From Incumbomyces delicatus (lineage: Eukaryota > Ascomycota > Eurotiomycetes > Chaetothyriales > Trichomeriaceae), in assembly GCA_017655985.1 (NCBI GenBank), contig JACJVS010000002.1:2232001-2296000 (forward strand): a DNA stretch of 64,000 nucleotides, in the 5' to 3' direction. Within the stretch, counting starts at the first letter, position 1, and each line of letters opens with the position of its first letter. Shown here piece after piece: positions 43,378 through 55,500 of the stretch. Below the pieces are notes generated by a model. That model saw nothing but the letters and a program-made list of their open reading frames with translations. It had not been told where the DNA came from and searched no databases. The position numbers and the translations under genes were made by a program.

Positions 43378-44907
43378 CTACCGCCGCTTCAAGTACCACG
43401 CGAAAGCACCGCCTCCTGTGTCGATGCCGTACGGTGTTGGCACCTCTGCTAGCCCCGGCCGGACGACTGGATGCCGCACGTAGACTGCGGCACAAATGGT
43501 GTGGTTTACTTCGAGGTAGCGGGGCACGAAAGTAAAGGCCGACATGTAGTCTCTTGGCCTCCAGGGGGTGGCGTATGGTTTGCTAGGATCGATGGGGTTG
43601 TCGACTGAAGATTGAAAGGCGAGCTGTAGTTCAGCGATGTCTTGGTCGGAGAGGTAGGTAATGCCGTCGTCTGTGGCGACGTTCGTTCCTTCATCTGCTA
43701 CTTCTATGGGAGATTTTGCTCCTGCTGCGGCGTCTTCTTCGTCAAGCATGGCTTCGGCGAGGCTCTGATCTGGCGAGGCGGTTGATTTCCGCCTCTGCTC
43801 CGACGGATTCATGGTCTTGCCCTCCTTTTGTTTTTGGCGCTGAATGCGCAGTTGATTCTTGAGCTCTTCGAACTGGCCTTCTAGCGAGTCTGTCAGAATG
43901 GTGCTGGATGCTGATCGGCTCAGCATGCGTTTCACGGCTTTGGTAAAGGCCCGAAGATCTTGTTTCTTTTTCGCACCGAGCTTAGCACGATCGTGGGACA
44001 GAATGGACCGGGCTTGGGCCTGGAGAGACTTGAGTACTTCGCGAGGATCACGTTCAACCTCCTCCTCTTCGTCTTCCTCGTCCCTCTCGGTCTCTTCCTC
44101 TGTAGCTCCCTCGCCAGTCTTGGATGTGAGGTCGTCAGATGGTTCTGACGAGGCGGCATCTGTTGTTTCGGATTCGGCTGCAGGCTTACGAGATAGTTTC
44201 GGAGCTCCGGTCGCAAACAAGACTCTCTCTGGTTCGACTTGGAACAGATCGCCTGGGTTGAGGAGGTAACCAGGGTATTTCATCTGGTGGACAGTCAGAC
44301 GGCATCATCATGATTCTCAGTCGAGGCTGTTGCTTACTCTTTTCCCGTTGACTTTCACAGCACCGTGCACAACGAACTGCCGGGCCTGCCGGGTGCTGCT
44401 TGCAAACAACGCTCGGAAGATGGCGGTGTCTAGGCGCCTCTCCAACGGAGCAAAAGTCATCTGCATATAGGGCATTGGCTTGGGTGGGCGATCTATACTT
44501 CGGCCCTCTCGGTCATAGCTCTTCAACCCGCTGCCTCTTCCTGCAGATTCTGCTGTGCCATCATTGCGTGCCATGTAATTCGGGTCCATGGGCATGACGG
44601 CCTTGATGCGACGTTTGAACATCTTGTTCCAGTGTGCTTCTCGGACCGGCTCGCCATGATAGTCGCGCAGGACCGACTTGCTCTGCCATTTTTGCTGAAA
44701 GAAGGATTTGTTCTGGTACAGCGGAGTCCTGATGCGGGAAAGGTTATACAGATTGAATTTGCTCCATGATTGTCTGACTTTCTGCAGGGCTCAAGAGTTA
44801 GCAGCTTTGTCCGTAGTCAACAGTCAATGGACGATAGGAGAGAAAGTCTAATGAAAGCTTCTAGGACATACTGCCTTGGACAAGGGCGTCGTCGCGCGAC
44901 TGCGCAT
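43378..44907 (-). CDS. nam9: Mitochondrial small-subunit ribosomal protein uS4m (Nam9-like)
   Basis: Exons 44907..44872, 44781..44338 and 44283..43378 (introns of 90 and 54 nt) give 461 residues, near yeast Nam9 (486). The tiny first exon (12 residues, MRSRATTPLSKA) fits the basic, hydroxylated character of a mitochondrial targeting start. The S4 RNA-binding domain is split by the second intron: RRLDTAIFRALFASSTRQAR and FVVHGAVKVNGKR before it, MKYPGYLLNPGDLFQVEPE after it. A fungal-type acidic/charged extension (Glu-rich, about 220-260) separates this from the C-terminal conserved block (YATPWRPRDYMSAF). uS4m binds 16S-like rRNA and nucleates assembly of the mitochondrial small subunit. Confidence 0.92.
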
Positions 44908-45248
44908 GATTGAACGAGCGTGAAATAGCTGCTGAAAAGCGAAGCTGACCGTCGACCTCGATTCATCTCGATTCATAGCACGGATGGAAATCCTAGGTCA
45001 CGTGAACAGACCACTCTGAACTCATGCCAGATGGGAAGGTGCGGCGATGGACCTCTTACCACCAATTGCTCCAGAGCACTAAGTTGGCTTCCAGTTGACG
45101 GATGGTTCTGGAAAGCGTGCAGTCCCTACCTAGGTACTTAGTTACAAGATTGATTGAGTGGTACGTGCAAGCTACAAAGTATATACAGCTGTCTACGCTG
45201 CGGTCTATCCTTGTACAAGTCTATTCCAGACATGGCAAACCAGGTTGA
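44908..45248. other. Short intergenic region, uS4m promoter
   Basis: About 340 bases between the uS4m start and the 3' end of the ABC1-like gene. Contains a TACCTAGGTA palindrome at 45127-45136. Confidence 0.5.
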
Positions 45249-47252
45249 TCACCCGTCGAAAACGCCATGCTGCATGTCAACACCATAGTCTGAAGCCATC
45301 CGCCTCATGTGGTTTTCGATGTCGTCGTCCATGCCCTTGCCTCGACCAAAAAACTGCTTCACTTTAGCATAGTAAAAGTACAGGTCTGTCGTGAACAGGA
45401 CAGTTTTGAACAAAAGATGACTTCCGTAGTAGCGAAGGCGCTCGGAGAAAGTCAAATTCCTGTCCTCACTCAATGCCCTCGAGGCCCAGTTTCCGGTGAT
45501 CTTAATCCTATTGACTGGACTGCCGAGATATTGGTTGTTGCCTTGGACGATTCTTAAGTTGCGCCCTATGAAGATTAGCTCTCGAGGCCACTTCTTCTCA
45601 TCGGCCAGGATCTCCCGGATGCCTTTCCGCATCGCTTGTTGCATCTCGTACTGTCGCTTTCTTTTGTCTTTCTCGTTGGAGATGCTCTGGAGCTTCTTGT
45701 TCACTGCCCTATTCCCACCTTCGTATGGCTTCATCAATGTAGCAGACGCGAAAATCTCGGCATTTTTAACACCCCATTCTTTGACCACTTCTCGGAGCGT
45801 GGTGTTGTCAAACGTCATCAGCGACTTCCATAGGAGCGAGTACTGGTGTCGAAAGGTGGGAGACATGTTGATATAGAGGCCATGGTCGATCAGCACGAGT
45901 TCCGAGTGTCCGTTTGGTTTTCGGCGGATGAAGATGTTCCCAGGATGTGGATCGCAGTGCACGTAGCCCCACAAGAACATTTGAGCGGAAAAGAGGTCGA
46001 CCATGGTTGTCATAACTTCTTGTAGGCTCAGTCCGAGACCGCCTTTGCCATCTTTGCCTTTCCAATACGTCCGATTTGGCTTCAGGTTGTTGTAGTAGTC
46101 TCGAGGATTGGTTGGGTGCGGAAGACTCACGGCGGGAAGTGGTTTCCCATCGGCTCCGGGACTGGCCTGTCTCCAACCGCCCTCCCATGGCTTGGTGATG
46201 CCGTCCTTGTCCCACAGGCGGACACCCTCGATCCATTCAGCGGTCATGACACGTTTGGACGACAGATTGTGGTAGACTTTGGGCACATAAACTCGGTCTC
46301 GTAAACGTGGCTCACCCTTCACTAATTCAGCCATTCTCTCTGAATTTACCGCCTCATTCTGGAAATCGCACTCCAACATCAACCTTTCGGTGATGAATGG
46401 CACTAGATTATACATGGGAATGTCGAACCAGTAGGTGTATATCCTCGCCACCACCTTGAACGCCCACAAATCCCAGCCGACCTGTTGGGCGATCTCTCGC
46501 TTCTGGATCTTGATAGCGACCTCCCGGCCGTCTTTCAGTCTCGCCCAATGTACCTGGGCCACACTTGCACTCGCTCTTGCTTTCTTTTCCATGACGCCTG
46601 CGCCTGGATCTCCATCGAAGGAGACACCAAACACTTCCTCCGGGGTCCTGCCGTCAAAATCCTCCATAATAACCTTTCGCACGGCGTCCCAATCGTTCTG
46701 AGGCGCATCGTCGAACATACGCGAGAACATCTTCTGAAACTCGGGTGGTAGGATTGCACTCTGCATAGCTATTGCTTGACCAATTTTGAGGTAGAGCCCG
46801 CCGTTGGCCCGGAGCAGGTTGAAGAGTCGCCTGGCGCTTCTTTCATGGACTTCTGCAAGATCATAAGCAAACGGAGGATTCTCGCGGAAGTTGATTTTGT
46901 AGTCCAGAGCCACCCAAAGGCCATTGCCAAATGTCCGAACCGACCTGGTGAGAGCTGAGGCGTAGAACTGCTTGTCAATCGCCCAGCCAATGCCAGTAAA
47001 TGCGCCCAGGTACAAGAGTCTCTTCAGCCATTTTCTCGATCTTTTATACTGTCTAGCGGGCCGTGCCTGGCCTAACGAGGCCGGAGTCGGGGGCGCGAAC
47101 GCAGCAACGTATCTTGACGACGAGAAAGGCCTGTTGGAGGGAAACGCACACTGAGTTTTGTGGATCTGAGACACTCTTCCTAGGCAGCGCGTGCATATGC
47201 TACGACTCATGAAGCCAGGTCCGGCCATTATAGCTTGAGGACGAGGGATCAT
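45249..47252 (-). CDS. Mitochondrial ABC1/UbiB-family atypical kinase-like protein (Mcp2/Cqd2-like)
   Basis: Intronless, 667 residues; a second ATG at 47228 would remove eight residues. The N-terminus is rich in Arg and Ser and contains a mitochondrial-presequence-like stretch, then a hydrophobic segment (LLYLGAFTGIGWAI, about 80-93). UbiB-family signatures: the KxGQ motif in GLYLKIGQAIAMQ (about 153-165), the Ala-rich nucleotide loop ASASVAQVH (about 227-235), the catalytic-loop-like HCDPHPGNIF (about 440), and LIDHGLY in the DFG position. Among family members it looks closest to yeast Mcp2/Ylr253w (Cqd2), linked to mitochondrial lipid homeostasis and coenzyme Q distribution, rather than Coq8; that assignment is by pattern memory. 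Protein kinase activity should not be assumed, since family members have ATPase activity. Confidence 0.9.
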   Translation of the reverse strand: MIPRPQAIMAGPGFMSRSICTRCLGRVSQIHKTQCAFPSNRPFSSSRYVAAFAPPTPASLGQARPARQYKRSRKWLKRLLYLGAFTGIGWAIDKQFYASALTRSVRTFGNGLWVALDYKINFRENPPFAYDLAEVHERSARRLFNLLRANGGLYLKIGQAIAMQSAILPPEFQKMFSRMFDDAPQNDWDAVRKVIMEDFDGRTPEEVFGVSFDGDPGAGVMEKKARASASVAQVHWARLKDGREVAIKIQKREIAQQVGWDLWAFKVVARIYTYWFDIPMYNLVPFITERLMLECDFQNEAVNSERMAELVKGEPRLRDRVYVPKVYHNLSSKRVMTAEWIEGVRLWDKDGITKPWEGGWRQASPGADGKPLPAVSLPHPTNPRDYYNNLKPNRTYWKGKDGKGGLGLSLQEVMTTMVDLFSAQMFLWGYVHCDPHPGNIFIRRKPNGHSELVLIDHGLYINMSPTFRHQYSLLWKSLMTFDNTTLREVVKEWGVKNAEIFASATLMKPYEGGNRAVNKKLQSISNEKDKRKRQYEMQQAMRKGIREILADEKKWPRELIFIGRNLRIVQGNNQYLGSPVNRIKITGNWASRALSEDRNLTFSERLRYYGSHLLFKTVLFTTDLYFYYAKVKQFFGRGKGMDDDIENHMRRMASDYGVDMQHGVFDG

Positions 47253-48119
47253 GAGTTACATATTATATACATGATGGAAGCTGGAAGTTGGTGGCTGCAA
47301 AATGATGACGACGTTGATCGCGTCCATGATATTAATTGTGAAAAATATGCACGCTGCCGATCAGATCGAAAGCCAATCCTTACGGGCATCACCACGTGGG
47401 ACACCTGCGGGCGGAAGGTGCTCCGGCATTCTGCCACGGACCCATGGGTCCGGGTCACCAGAGCATCAATAACATTCGCCCCAGCTTTCGAGATTCATCA
47501 CTGAGTCCAGGACCTGTACATACGTACTGCCGCCGCCCGAAGCCATCACACAATGCACACACCAGCCAGTGCAGTGTGCAAGATCTCGCTTCACCCTCCC
47601 TCCGATCAAAGACACCCTCGGTGCTACCTCAATGCTAAGCACGTGCGGAGTATCAATGACATATTTCTCGTGAAGGAGAGTTGATCACCAACCAATCCTC
47701 ACCCGATGAATTACACGGCATTAATTTTCAACTCCCTTTTTCATCGGTGCCACGATGTGCAGGCGTTCAGACTACCGCAAAGGCGGCGGGCAGACATATG
47801 GAACACGAGATTCCTTCGCACATGACAGCCCCTTCTAGGCCTTACGTACCCTCTTTCGCAAGTTCGTGCACCGAAAGATTCAGATTCGAGGCGTAGAAAA
47901 TCTATTTCGATTCTATATCAATGTTGACCTCTAATGCTCGAGCATTATCTTAGCTGCATGTGCAATTCAGGTGAAAGTCGGTGTCTGTTAATTGAGGACT
48001 TGCAACCCGTAGGGCTCCTTTATTCCAGTATCAAAATGACCACTGTGCACCCGGGACTTAGAGGTAAATCATCATGTTCATTCTTGCGTCGATTTCTTGT
48101 AAAAGAGGAGATGGAACTT
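47253..48119. other. Intergenic region at the edge of the accessory segment
   Basis: About 870 bases with no recognisable gene. Gene density drops from here to the right. Confidence 0.4.
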
Positions 48120-49400
48120 GAAAAGCAGAAGCGAGAGTACAAGGCGTGGCAGAAGTCACAGCAGCAAAGGGAGACGGGGATTGTCTCCTCCACTTCACTT
48201 GCGAACGCAACCTTACTGATCTTCTCGCACACATATTGATCAAGCCCAAGGACGACGGAGACAAGTCGCTGCCCGTCCTGAACGGCCAGCGACAAGGTGC
48301 TCTCCAGGTCGCAATAGAGAGCGGCCACTCCCGTCGCACAGAACTATTACTAACATAGGGCGGATTCCCGCACATGGGTCGCGTACTAGTGACATGTCTC
48401 GGATATGTGGGAGAAAAAATGACCTCGAAATCCTCGATTTGATCCTCAATTCCGCAGATGCTCGAGCATGGAGGGATGGCATTATGGGTCCGGAAGAACC
48501 TGGCTCACCTTGATAAGGAGCATTCTGCCTCAAGGACTATCACCATGCGCTCCGTCTCTTTGAGCTCGAGAAGTAGAGACTAGGCGACCTTGACTGGGTT
48601 TGTGGCGAAAAAGAGGTATCAAAGTTGGACCGCTGGCTGTACGACCTGCTTGTCGATTGCGTCGGTCCAGAAATCTGCGTTCCATTTGGCACCTATCGTG
48701 TGCGTAAAGGCGCACGTCTACGGTCAATTAACAGCTCTGTTCGGAAACTAGAAAGCCTGCCCACGGATGACGACTTTCGGAGCTTGAGATTCTTGCTTGG
48801 TTGAATGGCAGGCAATCAAAGACACCTTACTACGAATGTGAGCGACAGCTCGCCAAGATTGCGATCAAGCGACGGAATTTGCAAATGGTCAAATTTCTCA
48901 GGAACTACGGGAGCCGCAAAACCCCCCGATTTCGCTGAGTCGATACTCGGTCGTCATATTATCAACCACGACATTGTAAATGGAGTTCCTTTCCTCGGAC
49001 ACCTGCTTCCCGAAGTCCGCAGAAGCGGCTTTCGCACAACCGACAGGGATATCATCCACACGGCCATGTCCGACTCCGACTGCGAACAGATCATGGGCAT
49101 TTTCGCTAGCGCATGATCGAAACCGGGTCGACTCGCTATGCATCACGGCCAAGCTTCGCTCATGATGGCAATTAGCTCAAGAGGACCTGACCATATCAAC
49201 CACTTGCTCCAGATGGAGCAGGATATCAATTACAACTCCACTTAAGACGGTCCTGTTCCATTGCTCTGAGGATATCTCAATCCTTCTGCTTGAAGGAGGC
49301 GCAAGACTGCGATGCGGAATTTTTGGGGGAATCCATTTGAAATTACGCCAAGTCCAGCGAGCTCCACAAGCTCGTCGCAGAACTCGACGCAATGTCATAC
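48120..49400 (+). pseudogene. Degenerate ankyrin-repeat gene remnant
   Basis: Short pieces in different plus-strand frames look like ankyrin repeats: LLHFTCERNLTDLLAHIL and GALQVAIESGHSRRTELLLT at about 48190-48355, then GPDHINHLLQMEQDI and, one frame over, TPLKTVLFHCSED and SILLLEGGARL at about 49175-49310. An in-frame stop follows the second piece, and at least one frameshift (near 49232) separates the last two. No single frame covers the segment. In fungi such repeats often accompany NACHT, HET or other self/non-self domains, and a HET relic follows about 1 kb to the right in the same orientation, so both might come from one locus. Identification rests on short motifs. Confidence 0.5.
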
Positions 49401-50339
49401 AAGCGAAGTCCAGGTGGCGGCCCTGCCTCGGGATAAACGCAACTACATTTTCTGACAGCGGCCGGACCGCCTCCCTACCGGTTACTTGACGACACCCGAG
49501 TGTCGGGCAATAGAAGGCATAGACCCAGTTTCTGGTCCAGTCAGCACGTCGAGTCGATTGCCGATTCGAAAAGCTCTGGGCGTTGGGAAATGGAACTGCA
49601 ACAAAATATACCTTTGCAGGTACTGCGCGGACCGTGGGATACTTACGAGCTGTCTGGAGCATGGAGGTGTGCGGTTGAAAAGGCCTGACCCGGCAGCTGA
49701 GTTGAAAATAGGTTGGTTCGCTGCCGAACTTCTGGTTGACAAGCGAGATTGCCAGCTCGCACACTGCGGCGGTTATGGGCGTAGGGTCGGATTTTATAAA
49801 GTCCGTCAAGCCGAGTTTCATCAGCAGTATGCCGGCTTGACTTTGTGGCCGCTTGGACAGCTTGAGCGTTTCTGGTCCTTCTCGATTGAACTTCACTCAA
49901 CCCCCTTGCGAGAACAAAGCCCCTAAGGTCTAGCAAAGTAACGGGGTCCACTGGCTCTAGTTGATGCACTAGAGGTCTCAGTGTTGCAAATTAGTTGCCA
50001 TGCAGACGCACAGTAGGAAATATAGTTAGTATGGCCGTCCCCCAACAGGATGCGCTAGCCAGATTTATTCCACATAACTACGTCCATCCCAGAGAAGCGC
50101 CTTCCAACGGCAACGGCGACGACAGACATCAATGACATCGATGACCTTGCGGCAACTAGATCGCATGATCGATAAACGCAATATCCGCCACGGGTGACCA
50201 AGCAACAGCGATCTCAAGAGCAAAGCAGCCTTTCGACTTGGCAGCCTAAAGTCCTGAAGGCGACAAAATAGCTTAAGATACCTACAAACTTTGCAAACTA
50301 CTATCACGGACCATAGGACGATGTCATGGAGACGAGGAC
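49401..50339. other. Low-information DNA between ankyrin and HET relics
   Basis: Open frames on both strands, including about 240 codons on the minus strand at 49177-49896, show no recognisable domain. The plus strand may hold further decayed repeat-protein sequence, but I cannot support it. Confidence 0.3.
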
Positions 50340-51903
50340 GAGTGGAATAGCGGCAAGATGCATTGTTTCAACGTTCTGCTTCGACCCTGGGGGTTGCTGA
50401 GCACCATCACGAGGACCGTGGTTGAAGACAAGCTTGCTCCCATTCACAGTGAGACTAACCTTATGTTTATTCTGAACGGCGCTCTTCCGGCCTCTACAAA
50501 ACCTCCCAACAGCCCAGATAAAGCGAACCGGGCACAATATCCTAAAGAAGTCTGTCGACCGTTGCACACAGATATGTTGCTGGAGGTCCACAATAAGAGA
50601 ATATTCGATCAAACCAAAGAAGGCCATTGATTGCAAGATCCACAAACGAGACAGGGGATTATATCACGCTGGGCTACGTCCGGTCCTAATAAGTTCGAGG
50701 CGGAGCAGAATCAACGCGGCGAAGTGAAGAATCTGCTACAGAAAACTCTAGACACTATAATGGTCACACTATCTTTAGGCCAGAGGTACTTGTGCGTAGG
50801 CCGCCATTGCATTGACTAGCACGATGATGTTGAAAGAGCTAAAGAAATCCGTAACTTGGGTATCATCTACGGAAATGCTTGGCTGACGGTTGTCTCTCTA
50901 TCGTCCAATGTACAAGATGGCCTGCCAGGTGTTGGCTGTCCCAGACCAGAGACATGTACTATTCAGACCTGCCATTGAAAGATTGTTAGTCGTCTATCTA
51001 TGGGCGGGGATCGCACAACACCCTGGACTTCTGCCTGAGCCAAGCGGGAATATGTATGTCCAAAGGGAGTAGTCGCTTGAAGAATCCTAGTTTTCACCAA
51101 GATGGAAGCTTTCTAATGCGCATCGGAATATTTCTCAGAGAAAGAGACGCTTTCCCAAATATCGCGATCCAGTATGAAGCTGTCAGCAAGGTGGTGAATG
51201 AAGCATGTTAAATTGTGTCGCAACACGCAATTTCTTCGATATAGTGGTATCCTTGGAGCAATATGTCAAACGGGAACATACTTTCGAGCAAGACAGTCTC
51301 GCTGCATTTCGGGTTACCTGGAACATTGCCACCTGGCATCGTACTGGGGCTTCCCCATACCTCGCAAGGCTCGAGCTGAGGAGGTTAATGTTGATGAAGT
51401 AGGTTTTGTTTCTACCCTGGTCTAGTTCCGTTTCCGGGAGAGCTTGCGAGAAGCCAATGCTCGGGTACCCTCGTAGTCGTGGGCCCGGCAACTGCAGGGC
51501 ATCAGCTTCGATGCCGTAAACGATATTTCGTGGTCCGGGTCTCACCAATTGTTCACAGCCATTTCTGTGCCAAATGGCATCGAAGGTCACAAGGTCGGAA
51601 GAAGTCCTCCAGAGTATCCATAGCAACGGTTCCATTCGCGAGAGATGCCACGTTTTAGGGATCTGCAATCAGATACTTTCATTCACCACTCAAAAGGGCT
51701 TAGTGACTCGATACAAAGTTTGCATGTCATGGTTGTTGTCACACCTGGGACATCTGGGCAATCCATCCCTGCACCTCAGCCAAGCCGACAGCTTACCTGA
51801 CGAGGAGGAAGCCTCAACTCTTAGTAACGCTGTACTGCTGCTTCCAGCCCAACCGTATGAGCAAATTGGGCAGGCGCGCGTGTATAAGCTTAAAGCATTT
51901 TAG
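50340..51903 (+). pseudogene. Decayed HET (heterokaryon incompatibility) domain gene
   Basis: HET-domain landmarks appear in order on the plus strand but in broken frames: GDYITLGYVRS (usual form LSYVWG) near 50660; GPNKFEAEQNQRGEVKNLL and YLCVGRHCID near 50690-50815, where the usual form is WVDRLCI; then an in-frame TAG; DDVERAKEIRNLGIIYGNA and SLSSNVQDGLPGV at 50820-50940; FDIVVSLEQYVKREHTFEQD near 51235-51295; and PS-stop-SWAR near 51468, where family members have PSWSW. The stop after HCID looks like CAG to TAG, and the one in PSWSW like TGG to TAG, both RIP-type changes, alongside at least one frameshift. Intact HET proteins trigger cell death after fusion of incompatible hyphae. This copy cannot encode one. 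Confidence 0.75.
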
Positions 51904-52584
51904 CTCGTATTCAAATACATAGATATCAAGCCTTGGATTGTCACGCGGCTTAGGCTGGTGCGGCTGAGGTTTCATGATGCAGAGCGGTCGAAACTGCAGC
52001 AGAAACTCCAACAGCTCAGGCGAGGCCGGGAAGAGGGCGAGCATGAGCTGCTCAGATTCGTGTGAACCATGTAGCTTACATTTAGTGCCGCGCGCCTGTG
52101 TCGAGGGAAGATGAAAGCTACTTCACTCGAATACTCGGAGCAAAATAGGCACGCAAATAATACCTTGATAATTCAATATTTTAGGACTGCCCGTTATCAG
52201 AAATATGCTGCTGATGTAGATGCTCCCGAATTGGCTATACGAGCTCTAAAAGCTTAGATGTGTGAACCCATCCGAGAAATATAGAATAGTTGGAGCCCTT
52301 TCGGGTCATAGGCTGTATAAGTGTTAGAGCTGGCTAGGCCCAGGATAGCCTCACACGTGATCCAAACCACTGCACGAGTCTGCCGTCACAGAAGCCATCA
52401 TATTATGATCCCATGCGATTCCTATTAGCTCCTAAGTGAGCATCGAATCTTGAACACCAGTATTCTTCTACTGACCGCTGATCGTGGGCCGCCCAGTTCA
52501 GTAAAAACCCAACTATCTGTCCCATGCCACGTGACGCCTTGACATTATATGAGATTTCGAGGGCGCGTTAGAACATGAAGCACT
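51904..52584. other. Intergenic region
   Basis: About 680 bases between the HET relic and the 3' end of the oxygenase gene. No gene or repeat recognised. Confidence 0.4.
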
Positions 52585-55500
52585 TCAAGGATCTAGTTCG
52601 ATGATCTCCACAGGGCCCTTGGGTCCTTCACCAGCATATGCTCCAGATTTCGAGCGTTTCTGCGGTATAGTCACGTCGTTATCTAGTGGTCGCTTCGGAA
52701 CTCGCAAGTCCTGACCTCCCCTAGCAGCCCCAGATTTGAGCAACCTGCTCTTTTCAATCCTCTCGACATCAAGCGAAAGGATGTGATCAGTAGCCTCCCC
52801 AAGGTAGCTTTTTAGCGGCCCGGCCTGCATTAAGGACTCCAACCTGCTCAGGGAAGCTTTATACAAAGCCATCCATGTCTTTTCCGAGGCCTGGAACTGG
52901 GAGTTATTCTTTGTAATCTTCCAGATGTTCGGGTTGCACCCCCTTATGGTCTCAAACGTGTATGGTGCATTACGAACGTTCGTGAAATACTGATGCAAGT
53001 GCGCGCGACGGGCTTTGCTGCAGGGAAATTGACCGACTTTGTCCACGGGGTCGAGTAGGAAGATGTTGACAGCGCGACAGTCGGGGCAGTATTGACTTGA
53101 GCAGCCGCGTGGATGTTTGGTCCAGTTTGAAGGCCGTTTTGGAGCTTTACCAACGCAAACAATGGCCCATCGTTCGAGCGCCCGGGTTACGAAGTCCGCA
53201 CTTTGAGAGTTTGGCTGGTGATCGTTTTTATCCAATTGGTACGGTTGGACCTTCTGCTGAAGAATCAATCCCACAAATGGCAGAAGCATATAATCGCATG
53301 CGTCTTTATCTGCTGTCTCCAGCGCCGCTCCTAGACGCTGCCGAATCTCATCTTCAGTGATGACGTTCAAATTGATTGTGTTCTGGATGAGGCTTGCGAG
53401 CTCGTCACTGGTGAGATGACGTTCTTCGTAGTCTCCGACCGTCCCGGGATGCGTGGTGACTGCAAGATTCCTCTGGCTTTGGCCACTGGAAGAGACTCCT
53501 GTATGTGATTCAAATTGAAAGTGATTCCACGCCTCCCTGAGTACGAGCTTGCTGTATTCGCGTTGGTCACTTTCTGACGTCTTGCTATCTATGGGGGCCA
53601 AAAATCGATTGGCGAAAGCGACTTTCAAGGCGGTGCTACCAACCAGAATGGATGGAATATACCTCTCCTTGACATCATTCGGGTTCAATGTCTCGATAAT
53701 ATCAGCAAAACTCCAACCATCCGCTTTGTCCACAGGTTTGTGGCGATTGACAGCGTCAACAAAATTCCCGGTCAGCCAAAGGTTGAAGGCAGCTGCCCTT
53801 TCCCGACTAGGCTTGACAGGAGCATTCAAGAAGCCATCTTCGATCATCCTGAGCACTCCATGCTTACCCCTCAGACCAGTCGCACCATCCAATGCTGCAT
53901 TAATTCTGTTTGAGGCTTAGAGTGTGCATAAAATCATATGGTATTCGAAGATGGCCTTACCTTGCTGTGACTGGTGCGTCTTCCTTGGGTGCGAGGAGAC
54001 TTCCAAGTGCTTGATAGACCTCTGGCAGCATTGGGCTAGAGATTTTGCTTACAGCTTTATCGTAGAGATCAAGTCTGCCGCCCTGTAAGGCAATAACAGT
54101 AGCTTCTTGTGCGAGCTCTGTGCTAGCGGACTCTTCGTCTGGTCCCATCGATAAATAGTCGTAGCGTGAAAATGACCGGCGACACACAATCTCAATAAGG
54201 TGCATCAAATCCTTTTTCGCGCATGGACTTGAATCTGCCCGGTCGTGCAATTGCCGCATCCACGGCAACACTCTTGAATATCTTTGGTCGCAGTCGTACA
54301 TGAATTGAACTTTTTTCGATGGAGGAACAATAACCAGCACCTGCAGGGTTAAGAATGAGAATAATGCGGCCACGGGAGTGTGCGACTCACTGTGTCACGA
54401 TACCAATAGGTTGCAGTAGCGCCTTCATTTCCGGTGAAGCCAGAGTGTTCTTCCTGGTCATAATTTCCCTCCTCAAAGTCGGGATCTAGAACGTTGTCAT
54501 CGCGCACAAAGACTCTGGTTCTGGTGTACGGCGTCGCATTATCAACCCGATGACCGTCCAATGTAACAATATGCTTCAATCCCACAGTGTTATCAATCTC
54601 ACCCTCGAAGCCTTCATCGTCCTTTATCACGGTTCTTTCCATCGTGGCAAGATACAAGTCGAAGTTAAGATCGCTCGCCGCTTGGCTAATCACTTGAGTC
54701 TGTGCAAGATCTGCACCTTTGAGCAGCTCGGTCCGAAGGCTCGCTTGAGTGTACTGGTGCTCAAACTTGTGGACAAGGAAAGACGGGTAGTCGCTTGGGC
54801 ACCCTTCAATGTTGGTACTGTAGTGCCTTAGCACCTCCACAAATCGTTGCTTATACGTGGCTAAAGAGGGAGGTATTTGTACCAGCGTCCCGTTTTGCCT
54901 AATCAAGTTGAATGTCACAACTAGCCGATACCCGGAAGTCACAGGCTTGACCTCATGAAGCACGTCCGAGTACCATGCCGCGAACGACATGTCATACTTT
55001 GAATGCGAAGAAGTGTTGAACTCATATGTCTCGCCGTGGTGGCTAAGGAAAAGATTGCCGCCTTGATGTTCAGATGGGAGACAGACGACCAGAGTGCCGA
55101 ACATGCCTGGCGCCTTCTCGCTGTCCTTGTGTGGTTTGAAAAATGCTCCTTCCCGGTAGAGAAGCAATTTGTACAATTCTGCCCTCACATCCTCAAGTCT
55201 ACAGCTGAGATTGAGCTCGACGTACACTTTGCCAAGTAACGCGTTCATGGTCTCACCCCACTTGGGGTTTTGGAGAGCAAACTGGGACGGATTTAACTCA
55301 AAAGAGTTGCGCACTGCCGTGTCGACAATTGTGTCAGCTCCCTTCCCAAAAGGGCTTTGTTTAGATTTGGATATGATGGCGTCCGCATCACGCTTCGACA
55401 GTGGTAAGCCGACATTGCCATGGCCGTCGATGAATAATCCAGGGTTTGCTGACACAGTGACGGCATTTCCGTAGGCGAAAGAACTGGGGCCGCAAACCTG

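Noticed and set aside
49177..49896. Minus-strand open frame of 239 codons in the ankyrin/HET graveyard
   Set aside because: No domain pattern, and the plus strand of its right part reads as ankyrin-like fragments, so it looks like an antisense shadow.
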